Part shown: positions 6,694-14,676 of the stretch, one piece after another
Numbering within the stretch: position 1 is the first letter of the stretch
Layout of the letters: each line of letters begins with the position of its first letter
Assembly (NCBI GenBank): GCA_050743265.1
Contig: JBOGEN010000038.1
Span: 1-23,939, forward strand
Direction: 5' to 3'
Source: JBOGEN01 sp050743265
GTDB lineage: Bacteria; Actinomycetota; Actinomycetes; JBOGEN01
DNA length: 23,939 nt
Translations under genes and position numbers: made by a program
Notes under the pieces: generated by a model
What the model was told of the DNA's origin: nothing
Database searches by the model: none
Seen by the model: only the letters and a program-made list of their open reading frames with translations

Positions 6694-7872
6694 TCATGCG
6701 CGGTGGATGCTCGTCACCTCGACGTCGGCCAGGTCCACGCCGGTGATGTCCGCCTCCACGGACCGGCGGAGCGCCTCGTGCAACCGAGCCGGGGTCAGCA
6801 CGCCGAGGAAGCGGGAGCCCTCGAGCACCGCGACCCAGCCGGCGTCGTGCTGCAGCATCTCGCCAAAGGCGGTCTTGAGGGACGCCCCGGCCGGCACCCA
6901 TGCGGGCATCCGCCGGGCGCGGTCGCGCACGAAGCCCTCGCCGAGGGTGGACTCGGCCCCGAGCCAGCCGTGCAGCGTGCCGTCGTCGCCGAGGACGACC
7001 GCCCAGCGGGCGCCGTCCGCCGCGAGATGGCGGGACGCGCCCGCGAGGCTGTCGTCGAGACGGACGACAGGCGGGTGCTCGAGGTCGAGAGTCTCCACCG
7101 GCGTGACCGAGAGCCGCTTGAGGCCGCGGTCGGCGCCGACGAAGTCCGCGACGAACTCGGTGGCGGGCGCGCCGAGCAGGGTGGCAGGCGTGTCGAACTG
7201 CTGCAGGTGGCCGCCCTGGGCGAACACGGCGATGCGGTCGCCGAGCCGGACCGCCTCCTCGATGTCGTGGGTAACGAACAGGACGGTCTTGTGGACGTCG
7301 GCCTGCAGCCGCAGGAACTCGGCCTGCAGCCGGTCGCGGGTGACCGGGTCGACCGCGCCGAACGGCTCGTCCATGAGGAGCACCGGCGGGTCGGCGGCCA
7401 GGGCACGCGCGACGCCCACCCGCTGCTGTTGCCCGCCGGAGAGCTGGTGCGGGTACCGACGGCCGTACGTGTCAGGGTCGAGCCCGACGAGCTCGAGCAT
7501 CTCCTTACCCTTGGCCGCGACCCGGCTGCGGTCCCAGCCGAGCAGGGACGGGACCGTCACGACGTTCTCCTGCACGGTCCGGTGCGGGAAGAGGCCGACC
7601 TGCTGGATGACGTACCCGATGCGGCGGCGCAGCGTCACCGGGTCGACACGGGTGACGTCGTCACCGGCCAGGACGATGCGTCCGGCGGTCGGCTCGATGA
7701 GCCGGTTGACCATCTTCATCGTCGTCGTCTTGCCGCACCCGGACGGGCCGACGAGCACGACCAGGTCACCCTCGGGGACGTCCATGCTGAGCTCGGCGAC
7801 CGCCACCGTGCCGTCGGCGTACGTCTTGCTCACGCGTTCGAGCCGGATCATCGGCTCGGCGGTACCGTCCAT
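6694..7872 (-). CDS. glycine betaine/osmoprotectant ABC transporter ATP-binding protein with C-terminal CBS-like region
   Basis: This 392-residue ATPase is of the OpuCA/ProV type. Walker A GPSGCGKT is at residues 42-49, the Q-loop glutamines at 90-91, the signature LSGGQQQ at 144-150, Walker B VLLMDEP at 164-170 and the H-loop His at 202. Residues of about 255-390 form two weak repeats (ARWAVVLGDDGTLHGWLG and AGWVAVLEGSRFLGVL) that look like a CBS pair, the module that senses ionic strength in OpuA-type importers. ATG 7872 has AGAAGGG just upstream on its strand; ATG 7851 (MIRLERVSK) is the alternative. It lies on the opposite strand from its permeases, and its start is 2 nt from that of the first permease, so its promoter must lie inside the permease gene. 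Confidence 0.93.
   Translation of the reverse strand: MDGTAEPMIRLERVSKTYADGTVAVAELSMDVPEGDLVVLVGPSGCGKTTTMKMVNRLIEPTAGRIVLAGDDVTRVDPVTLRRRIGYVIQQVGLFPHRTVQENVVTVPSLLGWDRSRVAAKGKEMLELVGLDPDTYGRRYPHQLSGGQQQRVGVARALAADPPVLLMDEPFGAVDPVTRDRLQAEFLRLQADVHKTVLFVTHDIEEAVRLGDRIAVFAQGGHLQQFDTPATLLGAPATEFVADFVGADRGLKRLSVTPVETLDLEHPPVVRLDDSLAGASRHLAADGARWAVVLGDDGTLHGWLGAESTLGEGFVRDRARRMPAWVPAGASLKTAFGEMLQHDAGWVAVLEGSRFLGVLTPARLHEALRRSVEADITGVDLADVEVTSIHRA
7863..7868 (+). promoter_or_regulatory. -10 element TACCGT for leaderless permease transcript
   Basis: TACCGT fits TANNNT and ends exactly 6 nt before GTG 7875, so transcription would start at the GTG. The hexamer lies within the first codons of the minus-strand ATPase gene. 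No clear -35 was found. The same spacing occurs before 11146 and 16529. Confidence 0.45.
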
Positions 7873-7874
7873 CC

Positions 7875-8555
7875 GTGGCCCTTCTCGCCCAGGACTGCCT
7901 CGTCGAGAACGCGTGGATCTGTCCGGAGTACGTGCAGACCCGTGCTGACGACATCCTCGCCGCTCTGCGAGAGCACGTCACGCTGACCGTGGTGTCGGTG
8001 GCGCTGGGCTTCCTCGTGGCGCTTCCGCTCGCCCTGCTGGCGCGACGGTACCGGCCCGCCGAGCCGGCGGTGCTCGGGGTCACCACCGCGCTGTACTCCG
8101 TGCCCTCGCTCGCTCTGTTCGCGCTCCTGCTGCCGTTCACCGGCCTCGGCGGCGACACGGTCGTGATCGGGCTCGTGCTGTACTCGCTGACCATCCTCGT
8201 CCGCAACATCGTGGCCGGGCTGGACGGCGTCCCCGAGGACGTCCGCGAGGCGGCCCGGGGCATGGGGTACGGGCCGCTGCGCCTGCTGTTCCGCGTGGAG
8301 ATGCCGCTGGCGCTCCCCACAGTCATGGCCGGCCTCCGGGTGGCGACGGTGTCCACCGTGGCCCTGGTCACGGTCGGCACGCTCGTCGGGGCCGGAGGGC
8401 TGGGCGACCTCATCTACTCCGGGCTGAACAGCTCGTTCAAGTCCGAGGTGCTCACCGCGTCCGTGCTGTGCGTGCTGCTCGCGGTGGTGGCCGATCTCGT
8501 GCTGCTCGGCGTCCAGCGGCTGCTCACCCCCTGGCACCGGGGGGCGGCATCGTGA
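7875..8555 (+). CDS. glycine betaine/osmoprotectant ABC transporter permease (first)
   Basis: This 226-residue inner-membrane permease has about five to six helices, from TLTVVSVALGFLVALPLALLA onward. The EAA loop that docks on the ATPase reads EDVREAARGMGYGPLRLLFRVEMPLALP, and the GTLVGAGGLGDLI segment is typical of OpuCB/OpuCD and YehW/YehY permeases. The short N-terminal stretch CLVENAWICPEYVQTR is familiar from actinobacterial homologues and supports GTG 7875 as the start. No Shine-Dalgarno sequence precedes it; a TACCGT hexamer 6 nt upstream suggests a leaderless transcript. Its stop overlaps the start of the second permease (GTGA), so the two probably form a heterodimer. Confidence 0.93.
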   Translation: MALLAQDCLVENAWICPEYVQTRADDILAALREHVTLTVVSVALGFLVALPLALLARRYRPAEPAVLGVTTALYSVPSLALFALLLPFTGLGGDTVVIGLVLYSLTILVRNIVAGLDGVPEDVREAARGMGYGPLRLLFRVEMPLALPTVMAGLRVATVSTVALVTVGTLVGAGGLGDLIYSGLNSSFKSEVLTASVLCVLLAVVADLVLLGVQRLLTPWHRGAAS

Positions 8556-9295
8556 GCTGGTTCACCGACGTCGTCGACTGGCTCGGGGACGGGTCCCACT
8601 GGACGGGCGCGGACGGCGTCCCCGCGCGGTTCTCCGAGCACCTCGTGCTGACCGGCGTGTCCGTCGGCATCGCCTGCGTCATCGCGCTGCCGCTGGCGCT
8701 CTGGCTGGGCCACCTCGGCCGGGGCGGGACGCTGGCCATCAACCTCACGAACATCGGACGCGCGGTGCCTACGTTCGCCGTGCTCGTCATCCTCGCCGTC
8801 GGGCCGCTGGGCATCGGCAACGAGGCGACCATCACCGCGCTCGTCCTGTTCGCCATCCCGCCCGTGCTCACCAACGCGTACGTGGGCATGCGCGAGGTCG
8901 ACCGTGACGTGGTCGAGGCGGCCCGGGGCATGGGCATGAGCGGTGGTGAGGTGCTGCGCAAGGTCGAGGTGCCGCTGGCGATGCCGCTCATCATGGCCGG
9001 AGTCCGCCTCTCCGCCGTCCAGGTCGTCGCCACCGCCACCCTCGCCGCCGTGGTAGCCGGCGGTGGACTCGGCCGGATCATCACCGGGGGCCTCGCCCGC
9101 CAGGACCAGGCCGAGGTGGTCGCGGGCGCGTTCCTCGTCGCGGTCCTCGCCCTGGCCGTCGAGCTCTCCCTCGGCGGGGTGCAGCGTCTCGTCGACCCCG
9201 CCCGCAGGGCGCGTCGGCGCGGCCAACGGGCCGTACGCGCCCCGGCCGTGCCCGCGAGCGCCGCCGCCGGGGGAGCGTCGCGGGACCAGACCTGA
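8552..9295 (+). CDS. glycine betaine/osmoprotectant ABC transporter permease (second)
   Basis: This 247-residue permease is paralogous to its neighbour. It shows FSEHLVLTGVSVGIACVIAL as the first strong helix, GRAVPTFAVLVIL, the EAA loop DVVEAARGMGMSGGEVLRKVEVPLAMP and the end motif VVAGGGLGRIITGG. GTG 8552 overlaps the preceding stop by 4 nt. A longer frame running back into the first permease lacks support. The C-terminal 35 residues after VQRLVDP are basic and then Ala/Pro-rich, probably a cytoplasmic tail. It is followed after 143 nt by the substrate-binding protein gene. Confidence 0.92.
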   Translation: MSWFTDVVDWLGDGSHWTGADGVPARFSEHLVLTGVSVGIACVIALPLALWLGHLGRGGTLAINLTNIGRAVPTFAVLVILAVGPLGIGNEATITALVLFAIPPVLTNAYVGMREVDRDVVEAARGMGMSGGEVLRKVEVPLAMPLIMAGVRLSAVQVVATATLAAVVAGGGLGRIITGGLARQDQAEVVAGAFLVAVLALAVELSLGGVQRLVDPARRARRRGQRAVRAPAVPASAAAGGASRDQT

Positions 9296-9438
9296 CCGAT
9301 TCGTCCCGGGACGTGCAGGGGCTCCCGTTGCGTCAAACCCGGCAGGGTTGTTGCATGTGGACGCGGGCCCGTCACGTGCCCGCCCGACACGCGCGGCCGG
9401 GCGTCGGCCCACCGCGGGACACAGAAGGCGGGACCGCC

Positions 9439-10392
9439 ATGCGATCCGCTCGCACGACGCTGCTTTGCCTGGCCGCAGCGATGGCCTTGGCGCTCACCGC
9501 CTGCGGGGGGGACGACAACCTCGACGGCGACTCCGGGGGCGACTCCGGTTCCGAGTCGAAGGGCTCGCTCACCGTGGGCGCGGCCAACTTCACCGAAGGC
9601 CAGGTCATGGCCGAGATGTACGCCATCCTGCTCGAGGACGCGGGCTACTCGGTGAGCGTCGAGACCGTCGACAACCGTGAGCTGTACGAGCCCGCCCTGG
9701 AGAAGGGCGAGATCGACGTCGTTCCCGAGTACGCGGCGACATTCGCCGAGTTCCTCAACCTCAAGGTGAACGGTGCGGACGCCGACCTCGTCGCGTCCCC
9801 CGACCTCGACGAGACGATGACGGCGCTCACCGACCTGGCCGAGCAGCAGGGCCTCGAGGTGCTCGAGCCGGCCGAGGCGGTCGACCAGAACGCGTTCGCG
9901 GTCACGCAGGAGTACGCCGAGCAGAACGACCTGACGACGATGAGCGACATGGGCGCGAACGTGGACAAGCCCGTCGTGCTCGCCGCGACCGAGGAGTGCC
10001 CGGACCGTCCGTTCTGCCAGCCCGGCCTCGAAGACGTGTACGGCATCGAGATCGCCGAGCTCCAGCCGCTCGGCTTCGACACACCCCAGGTCAAGGAGGC
10101 ACTGCAGTCCGGCGACGCCCAGCTCGGTCTCGTCGCCACCACCGACGGCACGCTCGGCGACGACGGCCTCGTGACGCTCGAGGACGACAAGAACCTGCAG
10201 AACGCGGACAACCTCGTCCCCGTGGTCAACCCGGACTCGGCGGGCGGCAAGGACGTCGCCGACGCGCTCAACGCGCTGGCTCCTGTGCTCACCACCGAGG
10301 ACCTCGCCGACCTCAACCGGCAGGTCGACGTGGAGCGCGCGGAGCCCGAGGACGCGGCCCGCGAGTACCTGGAGCAGCAGAGTCTGCTCTAG
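9439..10392 (+). CDS. glycine betaine/osmoprotectant-binding lipoprotein
   Basis: This 317-residue binding protein belongs to the OpuAC/OpuCC-like family (PF04069 type). A lipoprotein signal ends in LTAC with Cys22 as the lipid anchor, followed by an acidic, Gly/Ser-rich linker (GGDDNLDGDSGG). The mature domain starts with SLTVGAANFTEGQVMAEMYA. ELYEPALEKGEIDVVPEYAATF is the family segment where quaternary-amine ligands sit, and LGLVATTDGTLGDDGLV lies later. ATG 9439 fits the signal peptide; GAAGG is 10 nt upstream. In-frame codons reach back to 9313 but give no signal peptide. The 143-nt gap before it contains TTGCGT (9328-9333) and TTGCAT (9351-9356) with 17-nt spacing, a weak possible promoter. 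Its TAG shares a CTAG with the stop of the next gene. Confidence 0.92.
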   Translation: MRSARTTLLCLAAAMALALTACGGDDNLDGDSGGDSGSESKGSLTVGAANFTEGQVMAEMYAILLEDAGYSVSVETVDNRELYEPALEKGEIDVVPEYAATFAEFLNLKVNGADADLVASPDLDETMTALTDLAEQQGLEVLEPAEAVDQNAFAVTQEYAEQNDLTTMSDMGANVDKPVVLAATEECPDRPFCQPGLEDVYGIEIAELQPLGFDTPQVKEALQSGDAQLGLVATTDGTLGDDGLVTLEDDKNLQNADNLVPVVNPDSAGGKDVADALNALAPVLTTEDLADLNRQVDVERAEPEDAAREYLEQQSLL

Positions 10393-11009
10393 CCTGCCGG
10401 GCTCGCCTGTCCGGCTGACTGCTCGCCCACCGGCACGTCCACGCCGAGGACGTTGCCCGGTGGGGCGAGCGGGCACGCCCACGCAGGGTCGTACGCGCAC
10501 GAGGGGTTGTAGGCGAAGTTGAGGTCGAGCACGAGGCGCCCGCCCTCGGCGTCCCCGCCCAGGTCGGCACCCTTCACCGTGTCCAGCAGGTAGCGGCCGC
10601 CGCCGTACGTGCCCCGCCCCGCGAGGCCGTCCTTGACGGGCACGAACAGCCCGCCGCCGTACGAGCCCAGCCCCCACACGTCGAGGCTGCCGAGATCCCC
10701 GAGCCGTACTCGGCCCAGCCGGTCGAACGGCACCACACCGTCCGTCCCGGTGGCGACCTCCAGCCGGGAGGGCTCGACGTCACGGTCGAGGACGGCCTCG
10801 AACCGGTACGCCGCGTCGTACGGGGCGACGGGAAGGCCGGTGAAGGTCGCCCGTGCGGCGTCGTCCAGCGGGGAGTCCGGGTGACCGGCGAACAGGGCGT
10901 CGCGTCCGGCCCGCCAGAGGGCGTGCGCCTCGGCCGGGTCCGGGCAGCGGCGGACGTCCGCGTACAGGGCGAACACGCGGCGACGCCAGTCGAGCAGGGT
11001 GAGCGACAC
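10389..11009 (-). CDS. DUF1684 domain protein
   Basis: This 206-residue cytoplasmic protein has the marks of DUF1684: an N-terminal helical part (DWRRRVFALYADVR), then strands including VPFDRLGRVRL, SYGGGLFVPVKDG, GGGRYLLDTVKGADLG and the strongly conserved FAYNPSCAYDPAWACPLAPPGN. The Asn-Pro-Ser-Cys-Ala-Tyr stretch looks like an active or binding site, but I know of no proven function. Related proteins occur widely in actinobacteria and halophilic archaea. GTG 11009 is the start; no clear Shine-Dalgarno precedes it. It is convergent with the betaine-binding gene and divergent from the gene at 11146. Confidence 0.85.
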   Translation of the reverse strand: MSLTLLDWRRRVFALYADVRRCPDPAEAHALWRAGRDALFAGHPDSPLDDAARATFTGLPVAPYDAAYRFEAVLDRDVEPSRLEVATGTDGVVPFDRLGRVRLGDLGSLDVWGLGSYGGGLFVPVKDGLAGRGTYGGGRYLLDTVKGADLGGDAEGGRLVLDLNFAYNPSCAYDPAWACPLAPPGNVLGVDVPVGEQSAGQASPAG

Positions 11010-11133
11010 CGCCCCAGGCTCGCACGCCCGTCAGGACCGCGACGGTTCCCGCCCGACAGGTCACCCTCCGTGACCGATCGGTGAGATACCGGACACCTGT
11101 GGACGTGCCTGGTGGCGCTCACGAACCGCGACG

Positions 11134-11139
11134 TACCCT
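11134..11139 (+). promoter_or_regulatory. -10 element TACCCT for leaderless transcript of the 11146 gene
   Basis: TACCCT fits TANNNT and is followed by exactly 6 nt and ATG 11146. No Shine-Dalgarno sequence lies upstream, so the mRNA probably begins at the AUG. The element sits in the 136-nt gap to the divergent DUF1684 gene. Confidence 0.5.
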
Positions 11140-11145
11140 GCCGAT

Positions 11146-11868
11146 ATGTCCCGGGGTCAGAAGGCTTCGCAGTCGGCGCCGCCGTCGCCGCCGACTGTCG
11201 TCATCCCAGGGATCACCGCTGCCGCCGCGCTGGCCGTGTGCTGGCTGACCGGGGATCAGACGGTCCTCCGGGCAGCGGGCACCGTGGTGGCGGTGGCTGC
11301 CTTGGTCGCGCTCTGGCGGATGTCGAGGTACCTGCACTCCACGCTGGGGGAGGTGACCCTCGAGCTCCGCGCACGCAACCGTGACGTGTCCCGGCTGCGT
11401 GAGGTCACCAACCAGATGCTGGAGCAGCTGGGTACACAGCGTGACCAGATGGCTCAGCTCCGTGAGGATGCGAACGACGTCCGTGAGGAGGCCGCGGCGC
11501 TGCTCGAGGTCGTCGAGTCACGGCTCGGCGGTCCGGTGTCCGGTGACCTCGCCTCCAGCTTCACGCGGTTCCCGCCCTCGGCCTTCCCCGGCCCGATCAC
11601 CGGACCAGTGGCTACCCCCGCGCCCCCGTCTCCGCCGCTGTCGATGCCCGCACCACCGGCGGAGGCCCCGTCCGCGCCGTCCTCGCCGCAGCCGCCCCCG
11701 CCGCCGGCCGAGCGGTCCGAGCGGCAGCCGGGGCGCGTCGGCTACCTCGAGTCGTTCTCCCTCGACGAGGACGAACCCCTGACCGAGTACTGGTCCCGGA
11801 GCGGCAGCGCCGACGAGGAGGACTCCGGGTCCGACAACGGCGAGGCGCCACCCGACCGCTGGTGGTGA
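11146..11868 (+). CDS. membrane-anchored coiled-coil protein, function unknown
   Basis: I recognise no family in this 240-residue protein. Two hydrophobic segments lie at about residues 17-35 and 40-57, enough for a membrane hairpin. Residues 64-125 form a charged heptad-rich coiled coil (LGEVTLELRARNRDVSRLREV, then QLGTQRDQMAQLREDANDVREE). After this comes a Pro/Ala-rich linker (about 145-195) and an acidic, Ser-rich tail ending PPDRWW. Such a layout suits a membrane-tethered scaffold or an envelope or division accessory protein, but that is inference. ATG 11146 is the only good start, 6 nt after a TACCCT hexamer. The sulfotransferase gene follows 83 nt later with its own promoter-like sequence. 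Confidence 0.75.
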   Translation: MSRGQKASQSAPPSPPTVVIPGITAAAALAVCWLTGDQTVLRAAGTVVAVAALVALWRMSRYLHSTLGEVTLELRARNRDVSRLREVTNQMLEQLGTQRDQMAQLREDANDVREEAAALLEVVESRLGGPVSGDLASSFTRFPPSAFPGPITGPVATPAPPSPPLSMPAPPAEAPSAPSSPQPPPPPAERSERQPGRVGYLESFSLDEDEPLTEYWSRSGSADEEDSGSDNGEAPPDRWW

Positions 11869-11918
11869 GGGGGCTCACGCGTCGACCTCCCGCGCTGCTG
11901 TGGTAAGGGTCGCCCGCT

Positions 11919-11924
11919 TATCCT
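11919..11924 (+). promoter_or_regulatory. -10 element TATCCT upstream of the sulfotransferase
   Basis: TATCCT fits TANNNT. A transcript starting about 7 nt downstream would have a leader of roughly 20 nt containing GAGG at 11941-11944, a short Shine-Dalgarno match 7 nt before ATG 11952. No good -35 was seen. Confidence 0.4.
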
Positions 11925-11951
11925 CTCCGGGACCCGAGCCGAGGATGGTCC

Positions 11952-12821
11952 ATGTCACTGCCCACCTTCGTGGTCGCCGGCGCGCAGAAATGCGGGACGA
12001 CGACGCTGCACCGGATGTTGCGTCAGCACCCGCAGGTGTTCATGTCGAGGACGAAGGAGCTGCACTTCTTCGACCACCACTGGGACGAGGGCATCGACTG
12101 GTACTCCAGCCACTTCCGGCCGCATCGGACGTACGTCCCGCCGCGGAGAAGGCAGGTGCACGCGGGCGAGTCGACGCCGACGTACATGTACGACCCGCAG
12201 GCCTGCGAGCGGATGAGGAAGACGCTTCCCGACGTACGGGTCGTCATCATCCTGCGTGATCCCACCAAACGGGCCTACTCCCACTACTGGCACTCCCGTC
12301 GGAAGGGTCTCGAGCGCGTGGAGTCCTTCGAGAAGGCGCTGGAGCGCGAGCAGGCGCGGGTCGCGCGCGACGGCCTCCGGCGCCGGGCCCGGTTCTCGTA
12401 CGTGCGCCGGGGCGAGTACATCGACCAGATCGGGGCACTCGAGAGCGCCTACGGGCGCGACCGGCTGCACGTGATCCTGCTCGACGACCTGGTCGCGGAC
12501 CATGTCGCCGTACTGACCAGCCTCTTCGGCTTCCTCGGCATCAAGACCAGCCGTGCGAGGCGGATCGGGGCCCGGCAGGCAAACCCCGGCCGCCCGGCCA
12601 TGGGTGCCGCGGCGTTGACGGCGAGCCCACCAGGGGCCCTGGTGACCGCCGACCCGGGCGATGACGACGAGGGCGAGGAGGTCGACGACCGGCAGGCGAC
12701 CCCGATGACCGTCTACCCGCCCATGATTGCCGAGACCCGAGAGATGTTGGCGGCGTACTACCGGCCGTTCAACGACCGCCTGGCCGCCTGGCTGGGCCGG
12801 GATCTTTCCCACTGGGGGTGA
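11952..12821 (+). CDS. PAPS-dependent sulfotransferase
   Basis: This 289-residue protein transfers sulfate from 3'-phosphoadenylyl sulfate. The 5'-phosphosulfate loop GAQKCGTTTL is at residues 10-19, with Lys13 in the place of the catalytic lysine of heparan-type N-sulfotransferases. The 3'-phosphate site is LRDPTKRAYSHY, with Arg102 and Ser110 eight residues apart as the family requires. RRGEYIDQI and LLDDLV follow as in carbohydrate sulfotransferases. A region at about 215-250 is unusual: Ala/Pro-rich, then a run of acidic residues (GDDDEGEEVDD), in the part that normally contacts acceptor. The acceptor is unknown; a glycan, glycolipid or small metabolite are all possible. No PAPS-synthesis or glycosyltransferase genes are in view. 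Confidence 0.88.
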   Translation: MSLPTFVVAGAQKCGTTTLHRMLRQHPQVFMSRTKELHFFDHHWDEGIDWYSSHFRPHRTYVPPRRRQVHAGESTPTYMYDPQACERMRKTLPDVRVVIILRDPTKRAYSHYWHSRRKGLERVESFEKALEREQARVARDGLRRRARFSYVRRGEYIDQIGALESAYGRDRLHVILLDDLVADHVAVLTSLFGFLGIKTSRARRIGARQANPGRPAMGAAALTASPPGALVTADPGDDDEGEEVDDRQATPMTVYPPMIAETREMLAAYYRPFNDRLAAWLGRDLSHWG

Positions 12822-12905
12822 CCGGATCGCACGGCGCCCTCGGCATCGGCGTCGCCGTCTCCGCGTTCGCTGCGTGGGCGGCTCGTGCCTCGCCGACCAC
12901 TCCGC

Positions 12906-14102
12906 TCACTTGTCGACGTCCCCGACGACGAAGAACATCGAGCCGAGGATCGCGATCATGTCCGCGACCAGCGTTCCCGGCAGGAGCTCGGCCAGCACCT
13001 GCACGTTGTTGAACGACGCGGAGCGCAGCTTCAGCCGCCACGGCGTCTTCTCGCCGCGCGAGACGAGGTAGTACCCGTTGATGCCGAGCGGGTTCTCCGT
13101 CCACGCGTACGTGTGACCCTCCGGCGCGCGCAGCACCTTGGGCAGCCGGACGTTGATCGGGCCCGACGGCAGGTCCTCCAGCCGGTCGATGCAGGCATCG
13201 GCGAGGTCCAGCGAGACGTACACCTGGTCGAGCAGGCACTCGAACCGTGCCAGCGAGTCGCCCTCCTCGCGCGTCACGACGCGCAGCACGTCCTCCAGCT
13301 CGCCGTACGCGAGGTAGGGCTCGTCCCGCCGGAGGTCGAAGTCCACCCCACTGGCGCGCGCGATCGGGCCGGACACCCCGAACTGGTGCACCTGCTCGGG
13401 GGAGAGGACGCCGACACCCCGCGTCCGGGCGCGGAAGATCTCGTTGCCCCGGATGAGGCCGTCGAGGTCGCCCATCCGCTGCCGTACCTCGCGGACGCCC
13501 GACCGCGCCCGGCCCAGCCACCCTGCGGGCAGCTCCTCCTTGAGGCCGCCGACACGGTTGAACATGTAGTGCATGCGGCCGCCGGAGATCTCCTCCATGA
13601 CGTGCTGCAGCGTCTCGCGCTCCCGGAACGCGTAGAAGATCGGCGTGATCGCCCCGATCTCGAGCGGGTACGAGCCGAGGAACATCAGGTGGTTGAGCAC
13701 CCGGTTCAGCTCGGCCAGCAGCGTGCGCGCCCACACGGCGCGGACCGGGACCTCCATGCCGAGCATGCGCTCGACGGCGATCACCACGCCGAGCTCGTTC
13801 GCGAACGCGGAGAGCCAGTCGTGCCGGTTCGCCAACACGATGATCTGGCGGTAGTCCCTGACCTCGAAGAGCTTCTCCGCGCCCCGGTGCATGTAGCCGA
13901 CGATCGGCTCGGCCCGCTCGATCCGTTCGCCGTTCAGGGTCAGGGCGAGGCGGAGCACGCCGTGCGTGGACGGGTGCTGCGGTCCGATGTTGAGCACCAT
14001 GTCGGCGGTGCCGGGCGCCCCCGGCTCCCCACCGACCATCTCCGCGCCGCTGCCCAGCCCGACGATGGCCTCGCGGAGCCCTGAGTCTGTCACGGCCGCC
14101 AT
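12906..14102 (-). CDS. orphan NuoD-like (49-kDa subunit) NADH dehydrogenase family protein
   Basis: This 398-residue protein has the complete NuoD/NuoH-hydrogenase-large-subunit fold: GPQHPSTHG (40-48), GYMHRGAEKLFEVRDYRQ (69-86), ANRHDWLSAFANELG, LLAELNRVLNHLMFLG, GGRMHYMFNRVGGLKEELP, GVSGPIARASGVDFDLRRDEPY and a C-terminal end VGDVDK. Quinone-site residues known from complex I appear conserved: the His in HPSTHG and Tyr84 in DYRQ. No nickel-ligand CxxC pairs are present, so it is not a hydrogenase. No other nuo gene is nearby. It resembles the second, stand-alone NuoD of Streptomyces more than the complex I copy (from memory). ATG 14102 is chosen; no strong Shine-Dalgarno is visible. It is convergent with the sulfotransferase gene. 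Confidence 0.9.
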   Translation of the reverse strand: MAAVTDSGLREAIVGLGSGAEMVGGEPGAPGTADMVLNIGPQHPSTHGVLRLALTLNGERIERAEPIVGYMHRGAEKLFEVRDYRQIIVLANRHDWLSAFANELGVVIAVERMLGMEVPVRAVWARTLLAELNRVLNHLMFLGSYPLEIGAITPIFYAFRERETLQHVMEEISGGRMHYMFNRVGGLKEELPAGWLGRARSGVREVRQRMGDLDGLIRGNEIFRARTRGVGVLSPEQVHQFGVSGPIARASGVDFDLRRDEPYLAYGELEDVLRVVTREEGDSLARFECLLDQVYVSLDLADACIDRLEDLPSGPINVRLPKVLRAPEGHTYAWTENPLGINGYYLVSRGEKTPWRLKLRSASFNNVQVLAELLPGTLVADMIAILGSMFFVVGDVDK

Positions 14103-14174
14103 GCTGCCAGGACACGGGGCGCCTGGCGCGGACGAGGGCGGGCGATCACGTCGCGTCGTACGCCCGGCGCTGCG

Positions 14175-14180
14175 TAGGGT
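14175..14180 (+). promoter_or_regulatory. -10 element TAGGGT for leaderless PH-protein transcript
   Basis: TAGGGT fits TANNNT and ends 7 nt before GTG 14188. It lies in the 85-nt gap between the divergent nuoD-like gene and the PH-domain genes, and no -35 was recognised. Confidence 0.45.
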
Positions 14181-14187
14181 GTCCGCC

Positions 14188-14676
14188 GTGGACGACCTGT
14201 TCGCCCCGCCGGGGACGGAGTGGGTGCGCCTGTCCCCGAAGCTCCGGACGCTGCGGCGCGTCCTCCTGCTCGCCCTGATGGGCCCGTTCGCGGTCGCCGG
14301 GGTGGTCCTCCTTGCGGCGTTCACGTCGCCGTGGCTCGCGGTGCTCGGGGCGCTGGCGTGCCTCGCCGCCGGGGCGTGGTGGTGGGTCGTGATCGGCCGG
14401 GCCTGGCGCGCCTGGGGGTACGCCGAGCGGGACGAGGACCTCGTCGTGACGCACGGCGTGCTGATCCGGCGCCTCACCGTCGTCCCGTACGGACGGATGC
14501 AGTTCGTCGACGTGACGGCCGGGCCGCTGGACCGCAGATTCGGCATCGCCACTGTGCAGCTGCACACGGCGTCCGCGGCCACCGACGCGACGATCCCGGG
14601 CCTCACGCCGGACGAGGCCGCCCGCCTGCGTGACCGGCTGTCCGCGGTCGGTCAGGCGAGGTCGGCCGGGCTGTGA
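14188..14676 (+). CDS. bacterial PH-domain membrane protein, YdbS-like
   Basis: This 162-residue protein has two membrane helices (about residues 25-45 and 49-68) followed by one bPH2 (DUF304-type) domain: DEDLVVTHGVLIRRLTVVPYGRMQFVDVTAGPLDRRFGIATVQLHTAS, then a short helix. That layout is the YdbS half of YdbS/YdbT pairs. These proteins sit at the membrane with the PH domain in the cytoplasm; their biochemical role is unsettled, though the Bacillus pair has been tied to resistance to membrane-active peptides (from memory). GTG 14188 follows a TAGGGT hexamer by 7 nt; frames opening further upstream lie over the nuoD-like gene. Its stop overlaps the start of the next gene by 4 nt. Confidence 0.9.
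   Translation: MDDLFAPPGTEWVRLSPKLRTLRRVLLLALMGPFAVAGVVLLAAFTSPWLAVLGALACLAAGAWWWVVIGRAWRAWGYAERDEDLVVTHGVLIRRLTVVPYGRMQFVDVTAGPLDRRFGIATVQLHTASAATDATIPGLTPDEAARLRDRLSAVGQARSAGL

Noticed and set aside
9355..9438. Upstream in-frame ATG giving a longer betaine-binding protein, or a leader peptide with a Cys-Cys pair
   Set aside because: The extension would bury the signal peptide behind a basic stretch. I see no attenuator hairpin, so ATG 9439 is preferred.
12822..12905. Possible terminator between the convergent sulfotransferase and NuoD-like genes
   Set aside because: Only short, interrupted CGGCG/CGCCG pairings are present, which are expected by chance in DNA of this composition.
12906..14102. 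NiFe-hydrogenase large subunit for the NuoD-like protein
   Set aside because: The N- and C-terminal CxxC nickel ligands are missing, while complex I type quinone-site residues are present.
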